8,475 nucleotides of DNA from Fimenecus sp964557975 (GCA_964557975.1 CAZLCG010000047.1:1-8475); one strand, 5' to 3'; shown: positions 1 to 5,561, counted from the first letter of the stretch. Program-made: numbers and translations. The notes: generated from the letters alone by a model not told the origin.

Positions 1-11
1 TTGTTTTTCAT
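1..11 (-). CDS. 5' end of an unidentified gene running off the left edge
   Basis: Only the first codons are inside the window: ATG at 11-9 followed by AAA AAC, giving Met-Lys-Asn. The start is credible because a perfect GGAGG lies at 24-20, leaving 8 bases before the ATG. It follows the broken HD gene by about 100 bases in the same direction. The product cannot be identified from three codons. Confidence 0.5.
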
Positions 12-19
12 TTGAGTTA

Positions 20-24
20 CCTCC
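20..24 (-). promoter_or_regulatory. Ribosome binding site of the left-edge gene
   Basis: GGAGG on the minus strand lies 8 bases upstream of the ATG at 11-9. Its first two bases are shared with the end of one arm of the 23-33/70-80 inverted repeat, so folding of that repeat could affect access to this site. Confidence 0.55.
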
Positions 25-80
25 GATAAATTCATCAGGTCATTTCCGATCCTGTAACCGTATTATATTGAATTTATCGG
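23..80. repeat. 11-bp perfect inverted repeat touching a ribosome binding site
   Basis: CCGATAAATTC at 23-33 is exactly complementary in reverse to GAATTTATCGG at 70-80, with 36 bases between them. On the minus strand the second arm ends in the GGAGG of the left-edge gene. A TATAAT hexamer at 67-62 on the same strand lies inside the loop and could be a -10 box, but no good -35 is seen at 16-18 bases. If transcription starts upstream of position 80 the repeat could fold over the ribosome binding site. If it starts from the TATAAT, only one arm is transcribed. The role is inference. Confidence 0.35.
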
Positions 81-111
81 GGACAGTGGTCACTTCGTAT
101 GCGACAATTTT

Positions 112-539
112 TTAATCTTTCGGCAATTCTATTGCCGCAGAATATTTTTCTTTTCTTTTTAGGGCTTTCTCATCCACTGCATCAAGTCCGGATAAGTTGC
201 TGTTATGCTGCAAATCCGCGAGCTTGACTGTACGGGCAATCGGATTTTGTTTTATCGCTGCCGCATAGGTCATATAAGAAACCGCTTCATCATACGTCAA
301 CAGTCTAAGAGCTTATGTGACATCATCATCAAATCCGAGATTTCTCAAATCATCAATGGTGTAATCAGTATCCTCTATAATATCGTGCAGCAGGGCAACG
401 ATTGTGCTTTTTTCATCCTTCTTTGCTCTGCAAGATGAAACGGATGAAAAACATACGGCATACCGCTTTTGTCTACTTGATTTTTGTGAGCTTCAAAGCA
501 CAATTTTAAAGCTCTTTTCGTACCGTCGGTATAAATTAC
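112..539 (-). pseudogene. Broken RelA/SpoT-type HD hydrolase (Mesh1-like small alarmone hydrolase)
   Basis: Reading right to left in two frames recovers most of an HD phosphohydrolase related to the N-terminal hydrolase of RelA/SpoT. The first frame (539-423) gives an Ala-His near codon 18 and an HPFHLAEQ segment. The second frame (420-112) gives ALLHD, an EDTD and VKLADLQHN, the last matching the conserved metal-site Asp region. Three lesions are visible. The codon expected to start the gene, 9 bases after GGGAGG at 554-549, is GTA at 539-537. One base is missing around 421-422 within a stretch where relatives read EQMxDE. A TAA interrupts the frame at 315-313, probably replacing a Lys codon. 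The C-terminal 67 codons from there to TAA at 114-112 are clean. The gene begins just after the macro-domain gene stop, so the two probably formed an operon. An intact product would hydrolyse (p)ppGpp or a similar nucleotide in the cytoplasm. That function is inferred from the family, and the present locus should not yield it. Confidence 0.8.
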
Positions 540-544
540 GGAAA

Positions 545-1600
545 TCAACCTCCCAACAAGCTTTGATCAAAGGCAAACAGCGCCTCGTTGATTTCAAACA
601 CATTGTAATTTCCGTTTGTGATGAAATACTCGATGATGATATCAAATTTATTGCTGTGTGAAAGCGCAAAGCCGGCTTTCATCAGCATATCCTTTGTCTC
701 CTCCAAATCGAGCTCCAGCGCAATTGCAAATGCGATAGCCGTCGGTTTACTGGGATGATAGTTACTGTCACTTCTAATCTTAGAAAACAGCTTCCGGTCG
801 ACATTTGCTTTTTTATAACATTGGCTGTCCGTCATTCCCTTTTCATCGATTTTACGCAGCAGCATTTCGGAAAAGCTCTCATCGATCTGCTTTACAACAT
901 CCTCTAACGATGCGGACTTCGGCATCGCAATCGCCTGCTGGCAGGGAGCAGAAGAGGCGGCAGGTGCGGAATGTTCCGCAGTTTCATCTTCATCCGAAAG
1001 TATGCGGGTCTCCGCTAAAAATGCGCTTTCGCCCCATTCATCCCGTTTGGTTCGGTTGAATTCAAAGTGGGCGTCGACATACTTGTCGTCAATGAAAGAG
1101 GCAATTTCAGTAAACAGCTTTTCACTGATTTGAAACGCTGCCTTATCGAAAACAACAATATAAACAAGTATATCATGTTCGACGAGAACAGAGGTTATAA
1201 CATCAACTGCAACCCGCAGCGCTTGGTCTTTGGGATACCCGTAAACCCCACTTGAGATCAAAGGGAATGCTATGGATTCGCATCCGTTATCCATTGCAAG
1301 CTTCAATGCCTCTCTGTAACAGCTCTCCAAAAGCTCTCTCTCGCCGTTTTGCCCGCCCTTCCATTTAGGACCAACGGTATGTATAACATATTTGCACGGC
1401 AGATTATATCCTTTTGTAATTTTAGCCTGCCCAACCTTGCACCCGCCAAGCTTTGCACATTCAAGCAGCAGCCCTCTGCCCGCCGCCTTATGTATGGCGC
1501 CGTCAACGCCGCCTCCGCCTAAAAGTGCAGAGTTAGCGGCATTGACAATCGCGTCGCATTCAATTTTTGTTATATCATTTCTGATTATCTGTAACGGCAT
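545..1600 (-). CDS. Macro-domain protein (MacroD/YmdB-type ADP-ribosyl hydrolase) with C-terminal helical domain
   Basis: This 351-residue cytoplasmic protein has two parts. Residues 1-175 are a MacroD-type macro domain: NAAN at 20-23, GGGGVDGAIH at 28-37, VIHTVGP at 72-78 and SSGVYGYP at 116-123. These are the substrate loops of enzymes that remove ADP-ribose or deacetylate O-acetyl-ADP-ribose. An acidic and Ala/Ser-rich linker follows (about 190-225). The C-terminal 115 residues form a predicted helical domain rich in Lys/Asp/Glu, with a DRKLFSKIR segment and an ending FAFDQSLLGG. I recognise this domain from gut Clostridia, where it follows macro domains and other signalling modules. It may be HTH-like, but its role is not known to me. 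The ATG at 1600-1598 is preceded by GAGG at 1611-1608, 7 bases away, and by a good promoter at 1630-1658. The ribosome binding site of the following HD pseudogene lies in its last codons. Confidence 0.88.
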   Translation of the reverse strand: MPLQIIRNDITKIECDAIVNAANSALLGGGGVDGAIHKAAGRGLLLECAKLGGCKVGQAKITKGYNLPCKYVIHTVGPKWKGGQNGERELLESCYREALKLAMDNGCESIAFPLISSGVYGYPKDQALRVAVDVITSVLVEHDILVYIVVFDKAAFQISEKLFTEIASFIDDKYVDAHFEFNRTKRDEWGESAFLAETRILSDEDETAEHSAPAASSAPCQQAIAMPKSASLEDVVKQIDESFSEMLLRKIDEKGMTDSQCYKKANVDRKLFSKIRSDSNYHPSKPTAIAFAIALELDLEETKDMLMKAGFALSHSNKFDIIIEYFITNGNYNVFEINEALFAFDQSLLGG

Positions 1601-1629
1601 AGGCGCACCTCATATCCAAATTTAATTCA

Positions 1630-1658
1630 ATAATATACTGTTTTTATATTTTTGTCAA
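1630..1658 (-). promoter_or_regulatory. Housekeeping promoter of the macro-domain gene
   Basis: On the minus strand a perfect TTGACA (1658-1653) is separated by 17 bases from TATTAT (1635-1630), which matches TATAAT at five of six positions. The surrounding DNA is AT-rich. Transcription would begin about 10 bases before the GAGG ribosome binding site, giving a short leader. Confidence 0.75.
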
Positions 1659-1677
1659 AAATTGCATTAACCGACCC

Positions 1678-1715
1678 GCAGCTGCAAGCGCTGCCTTTCA
1701 GGCGGCGAGCCGCTT
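1678..1715. repeat. GC-rich palindrome in the divergent macro/sigK intergenic region
   Basis: CGCTGCC at 1689-1695 pairs with GGCGGCG at 1701-1707 across a TTTCA loop, with one G-T pair. Alternative pairings exist: GCAGC 1678-1682 with GCTGC 1690-1694, and AAGCG 1686-1690 with CGCTT 1711-1715. The block stands out as GC-rich in AT-rich surroundings. It shares the 10-mer CTGCAAGCGC (1682-1691) with the larger palindrome at 3734-3743. No gene reads towards it on either strand, so it is not an obvious terminator. It lies between the two divergent promoters. Confidence 0.45.
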
Positions 1716-1738
1716 TATGATTTTCTCGTCGGGACAAC

Positions 1739-1767
1739 GTAAATTTTCACCCGTATTTTCATATATT
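1739..1767 (+). promoter_or_regulatory. Possible sigma-E-type promoter of sigK
   Basis: GTAAATT at 1739-1745 and CATATATT at 1760-1767 are 14 bases apart. They resemble the sigma-E -35 (KMATATT) and -10 (CATACAMT) elements at 5 of 7 and 6 of 8 positions. In known spore formers sigK is transcribed in the mother cell by sigma-E, so the match fits the gene. The predicted start, near 1774, leaves a short leader before the ribosome binding site at 1782. The region is AT-rich, so chance matches are possible. Confidence 0.4.
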
Positions 1768-1781
1768 TTAAAAAAACTTAT

Positions 1782-1788
1782 GGGGTGA
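1782..1788 (+). promoter_or_regulatory. Ribosome binding site supporting the TTG start of sigK
   Basis: GGGGTGA, close to the GGAGGTGA consensus, ends 4 bases before the TTG at 1793-1795. No other start codon in this frame near the N-terminus has a comparable site. The homologous N-terminal pro-sequence also begins here, so this is the preferred start. Confidence 0.6.
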
Positions 1789-1792
1789 TTTT

Positions 1793-2482
1793 TTGCTGTC
1801 ATCATTGTTTTCCTCAATTTTTGCAAATATGTTTTACCTTATGCTTCACATTCAGAATGCGGGTTCATTTCCCAAGCCGCTTTCTGCAAAGGAGGAAAGA
1901 GAAGCGCTCCAAAGGCTTAAGGAAGGCGACAGTGAAGCGAGGGACCTGCTCGTCGAACACAACCTGCGCCTTGTTGTGCATATTATAAAAAAGTACTATT
2001 CATCTTATTCCGATCAGGATGACCTTATATCAATCGGAACCATAGGGCTTATTAAGGGCGTCAACAGTTTCGACGCCGAAAAGGGAACGCGCCTTGCCAC
2101 CTATGCCGCAAGATGCGTTGAAAATGAAATTCTTATGTATTTCAGAAATCAAAAAAAATCCTCGCAGGACGTTTCTATGAGCGAACCTATTGACACGGAT
2201 TCCGAGGGCAATCCGCTCACGCTGTCCGATATTATTTTTACCGACGATACCATTTCCGACGATATAGACAAAAAGATGAGAATTGAAAAACTGCGAAGAT
2301 GCATTAACGCTATGCCGGACGGCAGGGAAAAGGAAATTATAATAAGGCGTTACGGTCTTAACGGCTGTTTTCCGCTTACGCAAAGGGAAATTGCCGAAAA
2401 GCTGCACATTTCCCGTTCTTATGTTTCAAGAATAGAGAAAAAAGTTATTGAGGATTTACGCAAAAGCTTTGATGAAAGTTAG
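1793..2482 (+). CDS. sigK: RNA polymerase sporulation sigma factor SigK
   Basis: This 229-residue sigma-70-family protein would direct late gene expression in the mother cell during spore formation (coat and cortex maturation, mother-cell lysis). Region 2 spans about 50-120, with EHNLRLVVHI at 55-64, DLISIGTIGLIKG at 77-89 and ATYAARCVENEILM at 102-115. Region 4 spans about 175-225, with the helix-turn-helix TQREIAEKLHISRSYVSRIE. The ATYAARC, ISRSYVSRIEK and early FPKPLS (26-31) motifs favour SigK over SigE. Residues 1-25 are hydrophobic and correspond in place and length to the pro-sequence of Bacillus pro-sigma-K, so processing by a SpoIVFB-type membrane protease is likely. The reading frame is continuous, without a skin-type prophage insertion. 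The start is TTG with GGGGTGA upstream. It is the strongest sign that the host makes spores. Confidence 0.93.
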   Translation: MLSSLFSSIFANMFYLMLHIQNAGSFPKPLSAKEEREALQRLKEGDSEARDLLVEHNLRLVVHIIKKYYSSYSDQDDLISIGTIGLIKGVNSFDAEKGTRLATYAARCVENEILMYFRNQKKSSQDVSMSEPIDTDSEGNPLTLSDIIFTDDTISDDIDKKMRIEKLRRCINAMPDGREKEIIIRRYGLNGCFPLTQREIAEKLHISRSYVSRIEKKVIEDLRKSFDES

Positions 2483-2487
2483 GGAGT

Positions 2488-2515
2488 TTGAAAATTATAA
2501 ATTTTATGTTAAAAT
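2488..2515 (+). promoter_or_regulatory. Probable housekeeping promoter of the FkbM methyltransferase gene
   Basis: TTGAAA at 2488-2493 and TAAAAT at 2510-2515 are 16 bases apart, each with one mismatch to consensus. They begin 6 bases after the sigK stop codon, and no clear terminator separates the genes. Transcription would start near 2522, leaving a leader of about 65 bases. The methyltransferase may be transcribed both from here and by read-through from sigK. Confidence 0.45.
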
Positions 2516-2585
2516 AAATACAGAATAAAAACATTGAGAAAAAATTGCTTTCCGATTCTTAGGGCAGCTTAAAAAAGGGATTATT

Positions 2586-3647
2586 ATGCTTACGGAAATT
2601 TTAAAACTGAAATCGTCATGGGAAACGCTCAAGGACTCCGACAAGCCGATAATTCTTTACGGTACGGGCAACGGCGCCGATAAGGTAATTAACGAGCTTG
2701 AACGCCTCGGAATCAGGCTTTCGGGCGTTATGGCAAGCGACGACTTTGTAAGGGAGCGAGCTTTCCGAGGATTCAGGGTTCAAAGGCTTGCCGATTTTGA
2801 ATATAAATACGGCGATTTTGTTGTTGCCGTCGGTTTCGGAACGAAATTGCGGGAGGTTATTGATAATATACTTTCCATATCAAAAAAGCACAGAGTTTTA
2901 GTCCCCTGCGTGCCCGTTTACGGAGATACGGTTTTCAACAGGCAGCTTATTATGCAAAACGGAACAAAGCTCGAAAATGTTTATAATATTCTGTATGACG
3001 AGCTTTCCCGCGAGGTGTTTCTTGACATTTTAAGGTTTGAGCTTACGGGTGAGCTTAAATATCTTTTCAGAAGCGAAACGTCAAAGGACGAAGCGTTTAA
3101 AAAAATTCTGCGTCTCGGAGGCGATGAGCATTACCTTGACCTCGGCGCATACAAGGGCGATACGGTAGACGAGTTTTTAAAATATACGGGCAACAGCTTT
3201 TCTCATATAACCGCGCTTGAGCCCGATGAAAAGAATTTTTCAAAGCTTCGGATTTACGCGTCAAATATAAAAAATATAACCCTGATAAAAAAAGGTATAT
3301 GGTATGAAAACGGCTGCCTGAGTTTTAAAAACAATGCGGGCAGGAACAGCTCGGTTAGCCTTGTTTCCGATAAGAGGTGCGAGGTTACCACGGTTGACAG
3401 CCTGCAATCAATTGACGCTTTCACATACATTAAGGCGGATGTCGAAGGATGTGAAGGTCAAATGCTTTACGGGGCTTTTGACACGCTTAAAAATAAAAAA
3501 CCGAAGCTTAATATCGCCGTTTACCACCGAAGCGAGGATATTTTTGAAATCCCGCTGAAAATTAAGGATATTAACCCCGATTATAAAATTTTTCTGAGGC
3601 ATCACCGATATATTCCGTGCTGGGATATGAATTTATACTGCATATAA
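2586..3647 (+). CDS. FkbM-family SAM-dependent methyltransferase with N-terminal nucleotide-binding-like domain
   Basis: The protein has 353 residues and no signal peptide, so it is probably cytoplasmic. Residues 20-115 look Rossmann-like, with ILYGTGNGADK at 23-33, and resemble N-terminal modules found beside FkbM domains in polysaccharide loci. Residues 160-345 are the FkbM methyltransferase fold: SAM-binding YLDLGAYKGDT at 183-193, acidic loop ALEPDEKN at 210-217, YIKADVEGCE at 281-290, AVYHRSEDIFEIP at 311-323, and LRHH at 337-340. Family members usually O-methylate sugars or small molecules, and the acceptor here is not evident. ATG at 2586 is preceded by AAGGGA, 5 bases away. It follows sigK by 103 bases on the same strand, with its own likely promoter. 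No glycosyltransferase lies in the window. A role in spore-surface or cell-surface glycan decoration is possible but is inference only. Confidence 0.87.
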   Translation: MLTEILKLKSSWETLKDSDKPIILYGTGNGADKVINELERLGIRLSGVMASDDFVRERAFRGFRVQRLADFEYKYGDFVVAVGFGTKLREVIDNILSISKKHRVLVPCVPVYGDTVFNRQLIMQNGTKLENVYNILYDELSREVFLDILRFELTGELKYLFRSETSKDEAFKKILRLGGDEHYLDLGAYKGDTVDEFLKYTGNSFSHITALEPDEKNFSKLRIYASNIKNITLIKKGIWYENGCLSFKNNAGRNSSVSLVSDKRCEVTTVDSLQSIDAFTYIKADVEGCEGQMLYGAFDTLKNKKPKLNIAVYHRSEDIFEIPLKIKDINPDYKIFLRHHRYIPCWDMNLYCI

Positions 3648-3654
3648 CCTAAGT

Positions 3655-3768
3655 GCGGACGTCCTCGCCGTTCAGCATCCTCTGCGAAAAGGGAGGCGGA
3701 ATTGCGCCCTTTAAAGCGGCGGACAGCAATTGTCTGCAAGCGCCGCTTCAAGCGAGGCTTACGCAGAG
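3655..3768. repeat. Multi-arm GC-rich palindromic element
   Basis: An outer stem pairs CTCTGCG (3680-3686) with CGCAGAG (3762-3768). It encloses two arms. The first pairs AAAGGG (3688-3693) with CCCTTT (3707-3712). The second pairs AAGCGGCG (3714-3721) with CGCCGCTT (3741-3748), continued inside by GACA (3722-3725) with TGTC (3731-3734). CCTCGC (3663-3668) can also pair with GCGAGG (3752-3757), and GGACGTCC (3657-3664) is self-complementary. The pattern fits a REP- or MITE-like element or a structured RNA more than a simple terminator. No U-tract follows it on either strand. No coding potential is apparent. Confidence 0.6.
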
Positions 3769-3794
3769 TTGCTCCGATTGAAAAACTATTAAAA

Positions 3795-3821
3795 AACGGA
3801 CAGACAAAAAATCTGTCCGTT
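3795..3821 (-). terminator. Intrinsic terminator of the membrane-protein/queH operon
   Basis: AACGGACAGA (3795-3804) pairs perfectly with TCTGTCCGTT (3812-3821) across a 7-base loop. On the minus strand the stem is followed by TTTTTT and further T-rich sequence (3794-3781), as expected for the operon ending at 3859. On the plus strand the following sequence is less T-rich, so it may only weakly stop transcription from the FkbM gene. Confidence 0.85.
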
Positions 3822-3858
3822 AAACTGTTTCGGCGTATTTATTGCCTGTCTGCATTAT

Positions 3859-4569
3859 TTATTTCTTTGTTTCGGGACTGTCAAACCAAATCGAATATTT
3901 GCATCCGCAGTAATTCTGCCTGTAAAGCCCATACTGTTTTGAAAGCTCTATTGAGCGTTTATATCCATCCTTTTTCTTAAAATCGGATTGAAGATATTTA
4001 ACGCCGTATTCCTCTTGAAGGCTGATACCTATCTCGTTTAAAAGCCGTGAATTTTTATGCGGGCTTACCGAAAGCGTGGTCGTAAAGTAATCCGCGCCGA
4101 TTTCCTTTGCTTTTTCCGCGGTCTTTCCGAGACGCAGCTTAAAGCACTCCGCGCATCTTTTGCCGCCCTCTTTTTCGTTTTCAAGCCCTTTTACAGCTTC
4201 AAAAAAGTCCTGCTGAATATACGGCGCTGAAATAAATTCAATATCCGAATATCCTGCTCTTTCAATCAAAAGAAGCATATTTCGCAGCCGCTTTTCGTAT
4301 TCCTTTTCAGGATAGATATTGGGGTTGTAATAATAAATTTTAACGAAAAAATATTTGTGCAGGATTTCAAGCACCGCGCTCGAACACGGCGCGCAGCAGC
4401 ACTGAAGCAAAAGCACAGGTTTTTTGCCTGTGCTTTCTGTTTGCGTTATTTCCCGCTCCATTACAAGATTATAATTTATGCGATGGCGTCCGTCGCAATT
4501 GCAATCGTTCGCAGGCTTCGTTTCAAGCGGGTTTGACGGAGTGTTGCTCTTATTTAAATTCTTTTTCAT
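3859..4569 (-). CDS. queH: Epoxyqueuosine reductase QueH
   Basis: This protein would reduce epoxyqueuosine to queuosine at tRNA position 34, the last step of queuosine synthesis, in the cytoplasm. It belongs to the QueH (former DUF208) family, which is unrelated to QueG. The 236-residue product shows the family's cysteine layout: CCCAPC at 57-62, RCAECFKLRL at 138-147 and NYCGCKYS at 219-226, supplying iron-sulfur and metal ligands. YYNPNIYP at 80-87 and TTTLSVSPHKNS at 163-174 are also typical. The ATG at 4569-4567 overlaps the TGA of the upstream membrane-protein gene (ATGA), indicating translational coupling. This start gives about 37 residues before the usual family N-terminus, including a Cys-Asn-Cys at 23-25. 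Met37 is an alternative, but no ribosome binding site is seen before it. A strong terminator follows at 3795-3821. No other queuosine gene is in the window. Confidence 0.92.
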   Translation of the reverse strand: MKKNLNKSNTPSNPLETKPANDCNCDGRHRINYNLVMEREITQTESTGKKPVLLLQCCCAPCSSAVLEILHKYFFVKIYYYNPNIYPEKEYEKRLRNMLLLIERAGYSDIEFISAPYIQQDFFEAVKGLENEKEGGKRCAECFKLRLGKTAEKAKEIGADYFTTTLSVSPHKNSRLLNEIGISLQEEYGVKYLQSDFKKKDGYKRSIELSKQYGLYRQNYCGCKYSIWFDSPETKK

Positions 4570-5372
4570 ATCTCAACAGCTTTTTTCTGAATTTCCGACT
4601 GTGCGTTTACATTGTTTTTACCTCTGTGGCGGTACGGAAATATCCTTAAAAAGATAATCGAAGCCAACGCGCCCAAGGTGTTAAGAACAATATCCGCCAT
4701 AGTGTCCATAAGAGCCCAGCGTTCGTCCCAATAGGGATTGAACACCGTCAGGACCTTGGGCGTTCCCTCGGCAAGGGTATGCGACCAATGCTGGGCGTCG
4801 CCCGCAGCAAGAATGTTGCCCGCCAAGAAAGAGCTTCTGCACGCAATCTGGTCGAACGTAAACTCAAACAGCTCCCAGCCCGTCGAGGCAAGGAATGAAA
4901 AGCCCATAGCGCAAAGCAGGACAATCGACAGCGGCACCCTGACCCTGTCTTTTTTCTGCATAGCCGTAACAATTTCGTAGCCGAAGAATACGCACGCGCC
5001 GCCGCCCGCAAAATGGAGAATAACGTCCCACCATCTGAAATCATAATACCAATTAAGGAATTTGCCGCAGAACGAACCGCAGAAAATACCGATAATAAGA
5101 AAAGTCTGCACCCTTGGGTCAATATATCTTAACGAATTTTTTTCGGACAGCGCCATAAAGATTTCCCACACAAAGGTACACAAAAAATTCGCCCCGATCT
5201 GAAGCGGATCCGTAATATCAAACGCCTTGCCCGTAAAGGGGTTTACACTGCCGTTTATGTAGCCTGCAATACTGTAAACAAAAGCAAAAATCAACAGCGC
5301 CCTGAATACCCACCAAATAATAAGCTCGATTTTATTCGGTATTGTTGTAACTCTTTTAAAATATTCCTTCAT
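4566..5372 (-). CDS. Multi-pass membrane protein, YjdF/DUF2238-like
   Basis: The 268-residue product is an integral membrane protein with about five or six hydrophobic segments (roughly 19-39, 60-75, 88-108, 117-137, 148-165 and 225-244). Polar residues lie in or near the membrane: WWDVILHFAGG at 114-124, GWELFEF at 165-171 and DTMADIVLNTLGA at 223-235. This Asp/His, Glu and Asp/Asn pattern recalls the YjdF/DUF2238 family, which has no established function. The family assignment is from memory of motifs and is moderate. I start the protein at ATG 5372-5370, which has GGAGG just upstream. An upstream TTG at 5396 in the same frame has no ribosome binding site and would put the GGAGG inside the gene. 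The stop overlaps the queH start. The coupling suggests co-production with QueH, but a role in queuine or queuosine-precursor handling is only a guess. Confidence 0.8.
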   Translation of the reverse strand: MKEYFKRVTTIPNKIELIIWWVFRALLIFAFVYSIAGYINGSVNPFTGKAFDITDPLQIGANFLCTFVWEIFMALSEKNSLRYIDPRVQTFLIIGIFCGSFCGKFLNWYYDFRWWDVILHFAGGGACVFFGYEIVTAMQKKDRVRVPLSIVLLCAMGFSFLASTGWELFEFTFDQIACRSSFLAGNILAAGDAQHWSHTLAEGTPKVLTVFNPYWDERWALMDTMADIVLNTLGALASIIFLRIFPYRHRGKNNVNAQSEIQKKAVEI

Positions 5373-5376
5373 ATTT

Positions 5377-5381
5377 CCTCC
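5377..5381 (-). promoter_or_regulatory. Ribosome binding site that decides the membrane-protein start
   Basis: GGAGG on the minus strand ends 4 bases before ATG 5372-5370. The gap is shorter than ideal, but no other start in this frame has any match to the consensus. Confidence 0.65.
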
Positions 5382-5391
5382 GCTTTTTTTA

Positions 5392-5413
5392 GACAAATCT
5401 TAACGAATTTGTC
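5392..5413. repeat. 7-bp inverted repeat in the leader of the membrane-protein/queH operon
   Basis: GACAAAT at 5392-5398 and ATTTGTC at 5407-5413 are perfect inverted copies 8 bases apart. They begin 20 bases upstream of the membrane-protein ATG. The AT-rich DNA just beyond (about 5420-5460) is where the operon promoter should lie. Several TATAAT-like hexamers occur there, but none has a convincing -35. The repeat could be an operator or a small leader hairpin. Confidence 0.35.
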
Positions 5414-5511
5414 GTTTTTCAATGTATATAATATCACGATTATAAAAAATAATAAAGATAAAACGGGGAAATAATTATTACAAAAAAATTAAAGTTTTTA
5501 TGTATAAGTTC

Positions 5512-5561
5512 AACAGAAAAAGCAAAATTTTCCCCTTCCGGTGAAGGAGAAATATTCTGTT
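5512..5561. repeat. Nested hairpin in the 5373-5922 intergenic region
   Basis: AACAGAA (5512-5518) pairs with TTCTGTT (5555-5561). Inside it, CCTTC (5534-5538) pairs with GAAGG (5543-5547) across CGGT. Further downstream TTAAGA (5623-5628) and TCTTAA (5631-5636) form another short palindrome. No reading frame with coding character covers these. Their role is unknown, and they may be degenerate copies of dispersed palindromic elements. Confidence 0.4.

Noticed and set aside
405..425. Programmed -1 frameshift at the A6 run in the HD gene (minus strand)
   Set aside because: The needed shift is -1 and an A6G run is present, but family-like sequence (Lys-Asp-Glu before the Lys codons) is already in the downstream frame before the run. 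A stop further on and the missing start also point to decay.
205..661. Plus-strand open frames opposite the HD pseudogene and macro-gene end
   Set aside because: They lie antisense to clearly recognisable protein sequence, have no ribosome binding sites and match no family.
1678..1740. Terminator in front of sigK
   Set aside because: A hairpin is followed by TTTATGATTTT on the plus strand, but no plus-strand gene precedes it in the window, so there is nothing for it to terminate.
3655..3768. tRNA or known riboswitch for the cloverleaf-like element
   Set aside because: It has no acceptor-stem/CCA or T-loop GTTCGA pattern, and it lies downstream of a gene on each strand, not upstream of one.
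3702..3980. Plus-strand open frame of 92 codons across the palindrome and terminator
   Set aside because: It runs through stem sequences and into the antisense of queH. Its Arg/Lys-rich translation reflects the repeat, not a protein.
4748..5122. Second minus-strand frame of 124 codons inside the membrane-protein gene
   Set aside because: Low-complexity Arg/Ser/Leu translation in the shadow of a well-supported gene, without a start signal.
5373..5396. Extended membrane-protein start at TTG 5396
   Set aside because: No ribosome binding site precedes it, and the GGAGG would fall inside the gene. ATG at 5372 fits better.
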